A stretch of DNA of 64,000 bases from Bactericera cockerelli (Eukaryota > Arthropoda > Insecta > Hemiptera > Triozidae). Below, piece after piece: positions 9,773-20,988 of the stretch; positions within the stretch are counted from its first letter, which is position 1, and each line of letters opens with the position of its first letter. The position numbers were made by a program, and so were the translations under genes. The stretch is from positions 45,036,306 to 45,100,305 of the forward strand of contig CM044958.1 of assembly GCA_024516035.1 (NCBI GenBank), written 5' to 3'. A model generated the notes under the pieces. The model saw only the letters and a list, made by a program, of their open reading frames with translations, did not search any database and was not told where the DNA came from.

Positions 9773-10602
9773 ATCAAAAAGTATGCATGCGATTTAAAAA
9801 AAATCAACGATATTAGGCAGATCTTGCGAAACATTATCCAAAATTGGCATAAAAACATCAACATGTTATTTCATTCTGTCCATTTCTTATCAAAAATATC
9901 TATTTGGGCCTACCTCGAACTTTCAAAGGTCTGAAAACCTGGCAAAAATGCAAGCATCAAAAATCTGTGTTAGTCCATGCTTAATCGTTAGTTGAGAGCT
10001 ATTGAAATCAACGTTTGTTTTTCAAAAACGCCTTCATATCATCATGTTATGCAATCATTTTGAAGGAGCCTTTGTGGGTTTCCTGTTGGCGGTACGGAAA
10101 TTTTTTGGGAACCAAAAACGTATATTTTTGACTACTTCTCTCTAAAATTTAGTTTAAAATACCTAAAATTGCATACTTAATGAGAATTGAATGGAAAATG
10201 CAAATATGATAATTTACCTCTTCAACTTTCGCTGAATATGCAAACAAGTGGTTCCAAATGCTTGGTAAGGCTTTATTCACCACTGGCTATCTTCAGTTCA
10301 AATTTGAAAAAAATCCTTAAAGAAGAGGTTATATATGTCGACATGTTTTGCTTAGGATTTGACTCGATCTGAGATTTTGGATGTTTTCAGAAATCGAATG
10401 AACTTATCTTTCGAACCGTACGTCAGATTTGAATGAACTAAAGTGCTACCGATAGATCTAGTGGATTTTAAGATAAGCTGTTCTAGTTCATTTTCTGTCA
10501 TTTTACATAAAGGCTTACTTTTTAACGGAAAACACTTTTGACACCCAACTGGGTTAAGAATGGCCTGGGTTATCAAAAACTATGCATGCGATTTCAAAAA
10601 AA

Positions 10603-13600
10603 TAAATGTTGATGTTTTTATGCCAATTTGGGATAACGTTTCGCAAGTCTGCCTAGTTTCGTTTATTTTTAAAATCGCATGCATACTTTTTGATAACCCA
10701 GGCCATTCTTAACCCAGTTGTGCGTCAAAAGGGTTTTCCCTTAAAAAGTAACCCTTTATGTAAAATACAGAAATGAACGAGAACACTTATCTTACAATCC
10801 ACTAGATCTATCGATAGCACTTTAGTTCATTCAAATTGGACGTACGGTTCGAAAGATAAGTTCATTCGATTTCTAAAAACATCCAAATCTCAGAACGAGT
10901 CAAATCTTATGCAAAACATGTCGACATATAACCTCTTTTTTAAGGATTTCTTTCAAATTTGAACTGAAGATAGGCAGTGGTGAATAAGCCTTACCAAGCA
11001 TTTGGAACCATTTGTTTGCATACTCAGCGAAAGTTGAAGGGGTATTTTACATATTTGACATTTTGCCTTCAATGCTCATCAGTATGCAATTTTAGGTATT
11101 TTAAACTAAATTTTAGAAAGAAATAGTCGAAAATATACGTTTTTGGTTCCCAAAAAATTTCCATACCGCCAACAGGAAAGCCACAAAGGCTCCTTCAAAA
11201 TGATTGCATAACATGATAATATGAAGGCGTTTTTGAAAAACAAACGTTGATTTCAATAGCTCTCAACTAACGATTAAGCATAGACTAACACAGATTTGAT
11301 TCTTGCATTTTTGCCAGGTTTTCAGACCTTTGAAAGTTCGAGGTAGGCCAAAATAGACATTTTTGATAAGAAATGGACAGAATGAAATAATATGTTGATA
11401 TTTTTATGCCAATTTGGGATAATGTTTCGCAAGATCTGCCTAATATCGTTGATTTTTTTGAAATCGCATGCATACTTTTTGATAACCCGGCCATTCTTAA
11501 CCCAGTTGTGCGTCAAAAGTGTTTTCCGTTAAAAAGTAACCCTTTATGTAAAATGACAGAAAATGAACGAGAACAGCCTATCTTACAATCCACTAGATCT
11601 ATCGATAGCACTTTAGTTCATTCAAATCGGACGTACGGTTCGAAAGATAAGTTCATTCGATTTCTGAAAACATCCAAAATCTCAGATCGAGTCAAATCTT
11701 AAGCAAAACATGTCAACATATAACCTCTTCTTTAAAGATTTCTTTCAAATTTGAACTGAAGATAGGCAGTGGTGAATAAAGCCTTACCAAGCATTTGGAA
11801 CTACTTGTTTGCATACTCAGCGAAAGTTGAAGGGGTATTATATCATATTTGACATTTTGCCTTCAATTTTCATCAAGTATGTAATTTTAGGTATTTTAAA
11901 CTAAATTTTAGAGAGAAGTAGTCAAAAATATACGTTTTTGGTTCCCAAAAAATTTCCATACCGCCAACAGGAAAGCCACAAAGGCTCCTTCAAAATGATT
12001 GCATAACTTGGATATTGAAGGGTTTTTTGAAAAACAAAAGTTGATTTCAATAGATCTCAACTAACGTATTAACATGGACTAACACAGATTTGATGCTTGC
12101 ATTTTTGCCAGGTTTTCACACCTTTGAAAGTTCGAGGTAGGCCAAAATAGACATTTTTGATAAGAAATGGACAGAATGAAATAATATGTTGATATTTTTA
12201 TGCCAATTTGGGATAATGTTTCGCAAGATCTGCCTAATATCGTTGATTTTTTTGAAATCGCATGCATACTTTTTGATAACCCAGGCCATTCTTAACCCAG
12301 TTGTGCGTCAAAAGTGTTTTCCGTTAAAAAGTAACCCTTTATGTAAAATGACAGAAAATGAACGAGAACAGCCTATCTTACAATCCACTAGATCTATCGA
12401 TAGCACTTTAGTTCATTCAAATCGGACGTACGGTTCGAAAGATAAGTTCATTCGATTTCTGAAAACATCCAAAATCTCAGATCGAGTCAAATCTTAAGCA
12501 AAACATGTCAACATATAACCTCTTCTTTAAAGATTTCTTTCAAATTTGAACTGAAGATAGGCAGTGGTGAATAAAGCCTTACCAAGCATTTGGAACCACT
12601 TGTTTGCATACTCAGCGAAAGTTGAAGGGGTATTTTATCATATTTGACATTTTGCCTTCAATTTTCATCAAGTATGTAATTTTAGGTATTTTAAACTAAA
12701 TTTTAGAGAGAAGTAGTCAAAAAATATACGTTTTTGGTTCCCAAAAAATTTCCATACCGCCAACAGGAAAGCCACAAAGGCTCCTTCAAAATGATTGCAT
12801 AACTTGGATATTGAAGGGTTTTTGAAAAACAAAAGTTGATTTCAATAGTCTCAACTAACGATTAAACATGGACTAACACAGATTTGATGCTTGCATTTTT
12901 GCCAGGTTTTCACACCTTTGAAAGTTCGAGGTAGGCCAAAATAGACATTTTTGATAAGAAATGGACAGAATGAAATAATATGTTGATATTTTTATGCCAA
13001 TTTGGATAATGTTTCGCAAGATCTGCCTAATATCGTTGATTTTTTTGAAATCGCATGCATACTTTTTGATAACCCAGGCCATTCTTAACCCAGTTGTGCG
13101 TCAAAAGTGTTTTCCGTTAAAAAGTAACCCTTTATGTAAAATGACAGAAAATGAACGAGAACAGCCTATCTTACAATCCACTAGATCTATCGATAGCACT
13201 TTAGTTCATTCAAATCGGACGTACGGTTCGAAAGATAAGTTCATTCGATTTCTGAAAACATCCAAAATCTCAGATCGAGTCAAATCTTAAGCAAAACATG
13301 TCAACATATAACCTCTTCATTAAAGATTTCTTTCAAATTTGAACTGTAGATATGGCAGTGGTGAATAAAGCCTTACAAGCATTTGAACCACTTGTTTGCA
13401 TACTCAGCGAAAGTTGAAGGGTATTTATCATATTGACATTTTTCCTTCAATTTTCATCAAGTATGTAATTTAGGTATTTTTAAACTAAATTTTAGAGAGA
13501 AGTAGTCAAAAATATACGTTTTTGGTTCCCAAAAAATTTCCATACCGCCAACAGGAAAGCCACAAAGGCTCCTTCAAAATGATTGCATAACTTGGATATT

Positions 13601-14283
13601 GAAGGGTTTTTTGAAAAACAAAAGTTGATTTCAATAGATCTCAACTAACCATTAAGCATGGACTAACACAGATTTTTGATGCTTGCATTTTTGCCAGGTT
13701 TTCACACCTTTGAAAGTTCGAGGTAGGCCAAAATAGACATTTTTGATGAGAAATGGACAGAATGAAATAATATGTTGATGTTTTTATGCCAATTTGGGAT
13801 AATGTTTCGCAAGATCTGCCTAATATCGTTGATTTTTTTGAAATCGCATGCATACTTTTTGATAACCCAGGCCATTCTTAACCCAGTTGTGCGTCATAAG
13901 TGTTTTCCGTTAAAAAGTAACCCTTTATGTAAAATGACAGAAAATGAACGAGAACAGCCTATCTTACAATCCACTAGATCCATCGATAACACTTTAGTTC
14001 ATTCAAATCGGACGTACGGTTCGAAAGATAAGTTCATTCGATTTCTGAAAACATCCAAAATTTCAGATCGATTCAAATCTTAAGCAAAACATGTCAACAT
14101 ATAACCTCTCTTTAAAGATTTCTTTCAAATTTGAACTGAAGATAGGCAGTGGTGAATAAAGCCTTACCAAGCATTTGGAACCACTTTTTGCATACTCAGC
14201 GAAAGTTGAAGGGGTATTTTATCATATTTGACATTTTGCCTTCAATTTTCATTAAGTATGTAATTTTGGGTATTTTAAAGTAA
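10603..14283 (+). repeat. ~792-bp tandem satellite array, direct orientation
   Basis: Unit starts (CATACTCAGCGAAAG) fall at about 11019, 11812, 12607, 13399 and 14191, giving periods of 792-795 bp. 10603-11018 is a partial first unit and 14191-14283 a partial last one. The middle units differ by only a few substitutions and short indels. Each unit has an open frame of about 98-103 codons (11406-11702, 12186-12497, 12994-13290, 13772-14083). Its constant core reads MTENEREQPILQ. Copies are so similar at the DNA level that frame conservation is no proof of selection, so I do not call it a gene. Confidence 0.9.
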
Positions 14284-14830
14284 AGTGATTCAGTAAAAAA
14301 AATCTCTGTTTCTAGCGATAGTAAAAGTAGAAAAAATTGAATGCCATTCACGAGGAAGTATTGTGTCCATAATTGGCAGTGCATTTTATTCTCTTTCTAT
14401 TAAATGGATCTGATCATACCAACATTGCCCATTGCTTTATGAATTATTATAGCATTCAACAATCTCGAACTCACAACCAAATGACTAATATTCATGTATA
14501 GGTATATAGCAGTATTTTCCCTTCTTCTGTGGAGGGTCTGTGGGGAGGTCATAGTTGTTAACACATAATAAAGGATCAAATTTTGTTTAGGTTTAAAAGT
14601 GCAGATCTCTTGTATTTAATGGCCTTCTTATAAAAGGGGATACCTACCACGCTCCAAAGGCAAAGTACAAATGCAACTCATATAAATAAAAAAAGGTTGT
14701 GTTTCACTAAATTCAGACCGTTAGAAATAAAAACAAAGGGAGAATGGAGGTAATTATTTATATTGTACAGTTTGCCGACTTTACAACTTCTTATTCCTTT
14801 CGAGATTTTGACGAAATTTTTTACACATAT
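14281..14830. repeat. Unclassified dispersed repeat copy
   Basis: Matches 6140-6480 in direct orientation and 4330-5290 in reverse. It joins the ~792-bp array abruptly at about 14281 (GTATTTTAAAGTAAAGTGATTC). Confidence 0.65.
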
Positions 14831-15485
14831 AGGTATAGGAGACGTATTGTAGGTGGTCCCATTTTAAATTCATTAACTTCGCACTATCACTTGTTGGTGA
14901 TACAGACCATGTGTCCTAAACCACTATATTTTTACTTAAACGCTTATATCTCTTGAACAATACACCCAATTGTCACGAAATTATGTATGTATATTGTATA
15001 TGCTGGGAGTTAGCGTTCTCATTGTGCATTTATAGCTAAATCATAAGCTTTGATATTTAGGAAATCCAATTTTTTTTACAAAAAAGTGCAAAAATAACGT
15101 CTATGACTTGCCGATACACAATTTTTTGTAGAGTTGGGTTTGTAGGAAAAACGGTATTCTACCATAATATATAACATGTAAAATTTGAGAAAATCGTAAG
15201 CGGTTTAATATAATAACACTCTAAATGGAAGGTAAGATATCTTTCTTATTATTGAGAGTTTCACTCACCAACTGACTCAATCATCACTGATTCTACTGTT
15301 TTTCTCCAACTGTAAGTCCTAGAAGCTGAAATTTGGTAGGTAGCTTTGTCTTATAGTCTAGATGTGCAATAAGACGGAATTTTTCGAAATTCCCACTACA
15401 ACACCTGCCATTGGCGAAAAAGGATTTTTTGCTTCTAGCGGGCCATGCTTCGGCCCGCAAAGCGGGCGACAGCCCGCTAGTAATA
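14831..15485. other. Spacer with a short GC-rich hairpin, nothing coding recognised
   Basis: Mostly AT-rich. Near 15437-15480 there is an imperfect palindrome, CTAGCGGGCCATGCTTCGGC then CCGCAAAGCGGGCGACAGCC then CGCTAG. The two small overlapping frames at 15293-15580 are not recognised. Confidence 0.4.
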
Positions 15486-15640
15486 GATATAATAACCACC
15501 AGGCGAGGTTGATACTCAAAGCATTTTCTACCACCTTAACCCTCAGAGTCTTATTATTTTGTGGTTACAAACTCAAATAAATGAGGAAAAATTCATGCAC
15601 TGGGTGGGATTCAACAAGACCCTACACTACTAGATCACAG
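15486..15640 (-). repeat. SINE family F fragment
   Basis: Contains AACCACCAGGCGAGGTTGAT, CCCTCAGAGTCTTATTATT and CTGGGTGGGATTC. These blocks are shared with 30953-31030, 35648-35760 and 36893-37085. The tRNA-like head, clear at 37015-37085, is degraded here. Confidence 0.6.
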
Positions 15641-15672
15641 ACTGGCCATGTTTTAAAGATACAAGAGTTTTA

Positions 15673-15966
15673 TTTTATTTTTTAAAGATGAGTGTTTAAC
15701 AGCCTTTTTTATTTCGTAGCTATAAACAGGGGCTACTGTAGAAGCTTGTGGTCTGTGTTGTAGCCTGCCCATCCCGTAGTATGCCTCCACTCTGATGGGC
15801 GAGAAGTGACACAATACTTACCTTTAGGTGCTGAGTCAACACGAGCGCACCGAAAGGTATTCCCTACAAACAACTGTAACCAAATTTTGAATACAAATTT
15901 TTGTCGGCGCGGGGTTCGGATCCCCGGGACCTTCCGCATAGGAAGCGAGTGCTTAACCACTGAGCT
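15673..15966 (-). repeat. tRNA-Gly-derived SINE (family A), copy
   Basis: Minus orientation, with the tail at 15673. The body blocks (GGCGAGAAGTGACACAATAC, GCACCGAAAGGTATTCC) and the head (TCCGCATAGGAAGCGAGTGC, TTAACCACTGAGCT) are all present. The B-box is altered to GGTTCGGATCCCC. Confidence 0.85.
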
Positions 15967-16430
15967 TAAGTATAAAATCTCAAAATTGCCACGTGTATAC
16001 AATGTAAACCAATCACGAGGAAGTATTGTGTTAATAATTTATTGACAGTGTATTACTTCCGAGAAATTTCTAATATAATAGAAACTAATATTTCTAATAT
16101 TAGAAATATTAGTATTGTGTTCGTTTCTGTAAAAAAAAAAACATTTTTTTGCTCTGAGCAATTTTGGTTTTGTGTCCGTCTGTCGGTCTATTAAAAATAT
16201 TCCTTGTAACGCGCAAATCTCGGAAACTACTCAATGGATTTTGATTAAAATTTCCTACGTGTATATAATGTGAAATAATCACGAGGAAGTATTGTGTCCA
16301 TAATTGGCAGTGTTTTTTATCTTCAAATTATTTCGATGATTATTATTTTGTTTTACCAAGAGTTGTGTATAATAATTTCCTGAGAACTTATAAGTTTCAT
16401 TCCTATTATAATTATATTAGAAAATTTAGG
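15967..16430. repeat. Repeat debris with CACGAGGAAGTATTGTG motifs
   Basis: Holds two copies of the AATCACGAGGAAGTATTGTG block found in the 4.7, 6.2 and 14.3 kb repeats. It also contains a TCCGTCTGTCGGTCT run that is the reverse complement of sequence near 5110, and a short palindromic (TTTCTAATATTAGAAA) stretch at 16065-16110. Confidence 0.5.
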
Positions 16431-17116
16431 AAGTAATAGTAGGACCTGACTCATCTGACCAAACTTATCACACGTAAAGTTTCGTTCCATTAAGTAGATA
16501 ATGCCTTGATTTAATCATTTCATTTTCCTGCCCGAGCAAAGCTATGTTAAGACAATAATATACTTTTCAATTATTTATTTTTTTAAAAGCGACGTTAAAC
16601 CCCACTTTTAACTGCATGGTCATATGACGACGGGGGTGTTACCCTCTTTTCACAGGAAACTAAAAAAACCGGCTATCCACATAAACCTCACCCAGCCTTT
16701 GTTGGGCCGGAATACCAGCATCACGAAGATGTACGTTGCTCAACTTCGGTGATCCTACAAGAACCGGTGCCTTCAACGCTGGCTCAAAAATCGTTAATGT
16801 TCGGTTAAGTACTATTTTTTCATTTGCGTGTTCTGCTAAGTATCAAACGCGAAAATGGTTCGGCTAAGTATTGCTGAATGAGGAAATTTTAGAGACCGGC
16901 ACTGGTCGCTTCGCGCTCGGGAATTAGCAGAACGTTAGAATTTTTCAATTATTTTCGAAATGGTTGAGAATTGTAAAAAAAACCGAAAAGTGTGTATCTC
17001 TTAAATTAAAATTGCTAGCAATTGATATAAACCTTATTCAAATCGGACAAACTTTTCTTAAGTTCGGCTAAGTCGCAACGCGAAAATGGTTCGGCTAAGT
17101 ATTGCTGCGTGAGGAT

Positions 17117-17159
<43 letters not shown>

Positions 17160-17166
17160 TTTACGA
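16431..17166. repeat. Second copy of the 6.5-7.4 kb segment, interrupted at ~17167
   Basis: Closely matches 6513-7419, though its (TG)n tract is much shorter. Identity runs through the (TG)n tract and the following GTTTACG, then stops. The 6.5-kb copy continues GATTAATAATTAGCC while this one continues ATCCTGAACATAAC. The breakpoint at ~17167 is my best estimate of the left end of the CACTA-like transposon. Confidence 0.7.
16589..16770 (-). repeat. 5S-rRNA-derived SINE (family C), copy 2
   Basis: Part of the duplicated segment. Same structure as copy 1, with a shortened head (GATCACCGAAGTTGAGCAAC on the minus strand) and the family body. Confidence 0.7.
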
Positions 17167-17189
17167 TCCTGAACATAACAGTATCGATG

Positions 17190-17840
17190 CACACACATAA
17201 AGTTATACAAATGAAATATTTGAAGACATAACTTCAAGCCAAATTGGTACACCGCTCGTGCTTAACATAATCTCGGTCGCATAAACCATGCATTTTTCGT
17301 ACAAAAAGGCACTTTACACCTATTTCCGCATACTTTTTATGTCAACGCAAAATGTTTGCATAAAGTTATACATACAGGAAATTTGAAGACATAACTTCAA
17401 GCCAAATTGGTACACCGCTCGTGCTTAACATAATCTCGGTCGCATAAACCATGCATTTTTCGTACAAAAAGGCACTTTACACCTATTTCCGCATACTTTT
17501 TATGTCAACGCAAAATGTTTGCATAAAGTTATACATACAGGAAATTTGAAGACATAACTTCAAGCTAAATTGGTACACCGCTCGTGCTTAACATAAACTT
17601 GGTGGCATGAACCATGCATTTTTCGTACAAAAAGGCACTTTATACTTAATTCTGCATGCTTTTTATGTCAACGCAAAATGTTTGCATAGAGTTATACATA
17701 CAGGAAAATTGAAGACATAACTTCAAGCCAAATTCGTATACCTCACAGTCTTAGCATAACTGCTATGCTAAACTATTAGCATAAACCATACGTGTTTCGC
17801 ATATAAAGTAATTGTATGCTACTTTACGCATGCATTTCAT
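17190..17840. repeat. Left subterminal array of the transposon, 163-bp unit, ~4 copies
   Basis: GAAGACATAACTTCAAGC occurs at 17222, 17385, 17548 and 17711, an exact 163-bp period. The first three units are nearly identical and the fourth is diverged. Each unit holds several GCATAA/TTATGC-type hexamers (GCATAAAGTTATAC, CGCATAAACCATGCAT). CACTA-type transposases are known to bind short subterminal repeats, so these are candidate binding sites. Confidence 0.85.
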
Positions 17841-18087
17841 GCCAATGAGGGCTGTTCGTATAAAACTATACAAACATAAAAATAAGAGCTATAGATTCAT
17901 GCTAATTTAACATGATTGACATTCTTCGTATAGACTTATGTAAAGTCTGCATAATTTTTAGCATAGAAATAGGGCGGTTTGTATGATTTCATGCTAAGGT
18001 TTTATGTTTCCAATAAAGATAGTTGTGTTCGGTTCGATCATTTCTTTTTAAGTGTGACAAGGCAAGGTTGTATTAAGTACGTTCGTA

Positions 18088-18165
18088 ATGTCAGTGAGTG
18101 AAATTTTAGGAGACGACGCAGGCGAAGGAGAGGAATTGTCTGCTAAAAAGTCTAAAATGAAATAG
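18088..18165 (+). CDS. Small 25-codon ORF upstream of the transposon promoter (uncertain)
   Basis: ATG to TAG encodes MSVSEILGDDAGEGEELSAK followed by KSKMK. It is an acidic stretch followed by a basic cluster that looks like a nuclear localisation signal. It lies upstream of the TATA box at 18392, so a transcript from that box would not include it. It could be a remnant first exon, an upstream reading frame of a longer transcript, or chance. No family recognised. Confidence 0.25.
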   Translation: MSVSEILGDDAGEGEELSAKKSKMK

Positions 18166-18390
18166 CTTAATGATAAAATTAAAATCTTGCTTAAGTTTAC
18201 AGAAATTACACATTAATTTAAATTTTACCTACCTATTCTAAAAAAATGTACCCAGTTTCTTATTGTTCACATAGTATCTTAGTTACTTAAAATATTTAGT
18301 TCAGCTCAAAATTTGTACCTATTATGTAATCTAAATCTTCTTAGTGGAGTGTACCCTCGAAGAGGATTCAACCTTTGATGTTCAAAGGTC

Positions 18391-18430
18391 CTATATAAGC
18401 ACCTTAACCTGGGTGCAATGTCTCATTACT
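18391..18430 (+). promoter_or_regulatory. Predicted core promoter of the transposon's first gene
   Basis: TATATAA at 18392-18398 is followed about 33 bp later by TCATT (18423-18427), an insect-like initiator. The first ATG in good position is at 18524, giving a 5' leader of about 100 nt. This is inference from motif spacing. Confidence 0.5.
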
Positions 18431-18523
18431 TCATTAGTTGCTATCAAGTCAAGTGCTCCTTGGTTCTTCCTCATTAGTTGTTGTCGAGTGCTTGTGTGAG
18501 TTGGTTATTCTTGAAGACTCATC

Positions 18524-20908
18524 ATGGACAGTGTATCAGTATCAGACCTTCTAACTGCCTGGGGACTACAGCAGTACGTGGAAACATTTGCAAGTAAGTT
18601 TTCCTTTATTTCCTTTAACACAAAATTGAAATTTCCGACGGTTCGAATCGAAATTTACATTGTTGGCCAGTACAAGTGTTCGACGGTTGTTCGTAATATC
18701 CAATTTACTGTTATTCAAAGTCTTTCCTTTTAGTTATTTCAATTCTTTCCTCGGAAAATTCTCATTTAAATCTGACTCCAGTGTTACCTCTTTAATTTCT
18801 TTGTCCTTTAAGAAAGGAAAATAATGGAATCGACCAAAATTATCGATAGTCAGTTTTCATTGCCAAAACACGTTTTTCTCTGTTATCTAATTTGTTTAAA
18901 ACAAAATATAATATATGAAATCAGGTGAGAAATATTAAATGCTGTTTTTCAAATAATTACCTTCGCTATAGTTTTTGAACGTGCCGAAGGAATTTTGCTG
19001 TATAGTTTTTATTCCTTAAAAATAAAATTTTGATATTATGTTTTGTCTGGTATTAAGGGCTATTTCATTTTGAAAAATTTGGGCCCCCTACCAAATTTGA
19101 AAGCCCATATTGGGCATTTTTTAATGCCAAATTTAATGCCTAACCTGAATACCTGATCAGTTTGATCCACTAGTATATATTGGTACTCATGTCTGTTTCA
19201 GATAACCAAATCACCACGGACATTCTGAGGGACATGGAGCCGGCGGAGATGAAACTGCTCATTGACTGTGTTGCTCACATCATCATTCTACGCAAAAAAC
19301 GGGACGAATGGATTAAACAGTGTGAACAACAAAGCCAATTCTTACAAGAAGACACCTCGATGATTCAATTTCAACCAAGCACATCACATCAGTTCCCACA
19401 TGGCCAATCTCTGCAAGACAGAGGATCGTACACAACTCTAGACAACGTTGGCCATTCTTCAAGTAGTGTCATATTAGATGCATGGAGAACTGCTTCATCG
19501 TCTCATTATGACTCTTCACAATGGAGTTCTTCGGGGTCTTGGACATCAACACCGGTGGGTGGGCACACCACACCAGTTGTGACACCAGAGTCCGGACTCA
19601 CGCCAGTCTTGACACCTGGACTCACGCCAGCCTTGACACCTGAAGGAACACCAAGCAATGTAACTACAGGAAGCAATATGCCCGACACCTCTAATATCTT
19701 TGTGGCACTTGACAAACCACTGATTCATAGAGCGCTCTCAAGAGTATCAAATTCGCAGAAGCAATCATACCTCAACATGACTTCCTTCATGTCATATGAT
19801 CGGCAGGCTGTTGCTCAAGCAATCATGAAGTACATATTTTCACACTGCCCCCAGCGGACACTTTCAACAATCGACTTCATGAGAATACGGGACCTAATCA
19901 TAGAACAGTTTCCTTTTGAACGAGAAACCTCCACCATCTGGTTCAAATTGTACCGTTCCAATGACAGCGACAATGATCTACCTGAAGCATTTTCTTCAAA
20001 GAAAGATAAGCCTTACCGGAGCTCCACGTCCGGCTTGCTGTATGAAATCTGGCGAAATCTCAGAAATAAAGGAAAGAAGGAAGGTGTCATCGAGTTCAAG
20101 AAGCGAAGGCCAAGTCAGAACCGTGAAAACCAAGAGCAGGAGGACTCGGAGTTGAACAAAAGCATTGCAACAGACACATTCATTACCGTAGGTATGTATA
20201 TACTTAAACTACAATTCGATAACTTATAACAGACCTCAGTAGCCTGATCAATAAGGCGACGGACTCGTAACCTGGAGGTCGGAGGTTCGAGTACCAGGTT
20301 AAGCATATATTTGGTAAAGCGAGTTTGGGTAGTTGTGATCAAAATAGTGATTAGTACAAATAACTAAAAAAAAATTATAAAAAAATAATTTTATATCTCA
20401 GATGTGGGGCTACGTGACTTTTTTAATAACATGTGTTGTTTTGTTTTCAGAAAACACCGTAGTTCAAAACTATCTGCAATGGTTAGAGACTGCTACTCCA
20501 AGTGATTCCTTCGAGACTATCAAACTCCGTTGGGAGGAGACATCAAGGGACAGACTCCAATGTTTGCAGGCGGGCAATGAGAAATTTCAATCAATCATCC
20601 AGTACTTCAACACATATCGTATTCTGCGGGATCCTGAAAGAGGACCTGTGTTGGTAAGTTATTTCTTTTTTGATTTTTGATATTATATGAAATTACATTT
20701 TTACAATAAGTCCTTAATATTAACTTGAATACTGAATAGATAATTATTATTTACTGACATACGAGTAACATGCCCTAAACAACCCACACTAAGAAAATCG
20801 GTGATTTTCTTGTTATGTGGGATAGTACTATTTTTCTCACTTTATTTTACTTTCAATTCTATTTCTCTCTCTCTCATCTCTCTCTCTCTCTCTATCCCTC
20901 TCTCTCTA

Positions 20909-20988
<80 letters not shown>

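Larger units (their letters stand above)
9119..10602 (-). repeat. Inverted copies of the ~792-bp repeat
   Basis: Reverse-complement copies of the 11019-14283 unit. Landmarks are CTTTCGCTGAGTATGC near 9240 and again near 10225, and the antisense of the unit ORF near 9363-9557 and 10352-10576. The first copy is interrupted at 9583-9772 by an insertion carrying a hammerhead ribozyme. The orientation flips at about 10603, making a head-to-head junction. Confidence 0.85.

Noticed and set aside
19506..19728. Minus-strand frames opposite the SAM gene
   Set aside because: Antisense shadow of the Pro/Thr-rich coding repeat.
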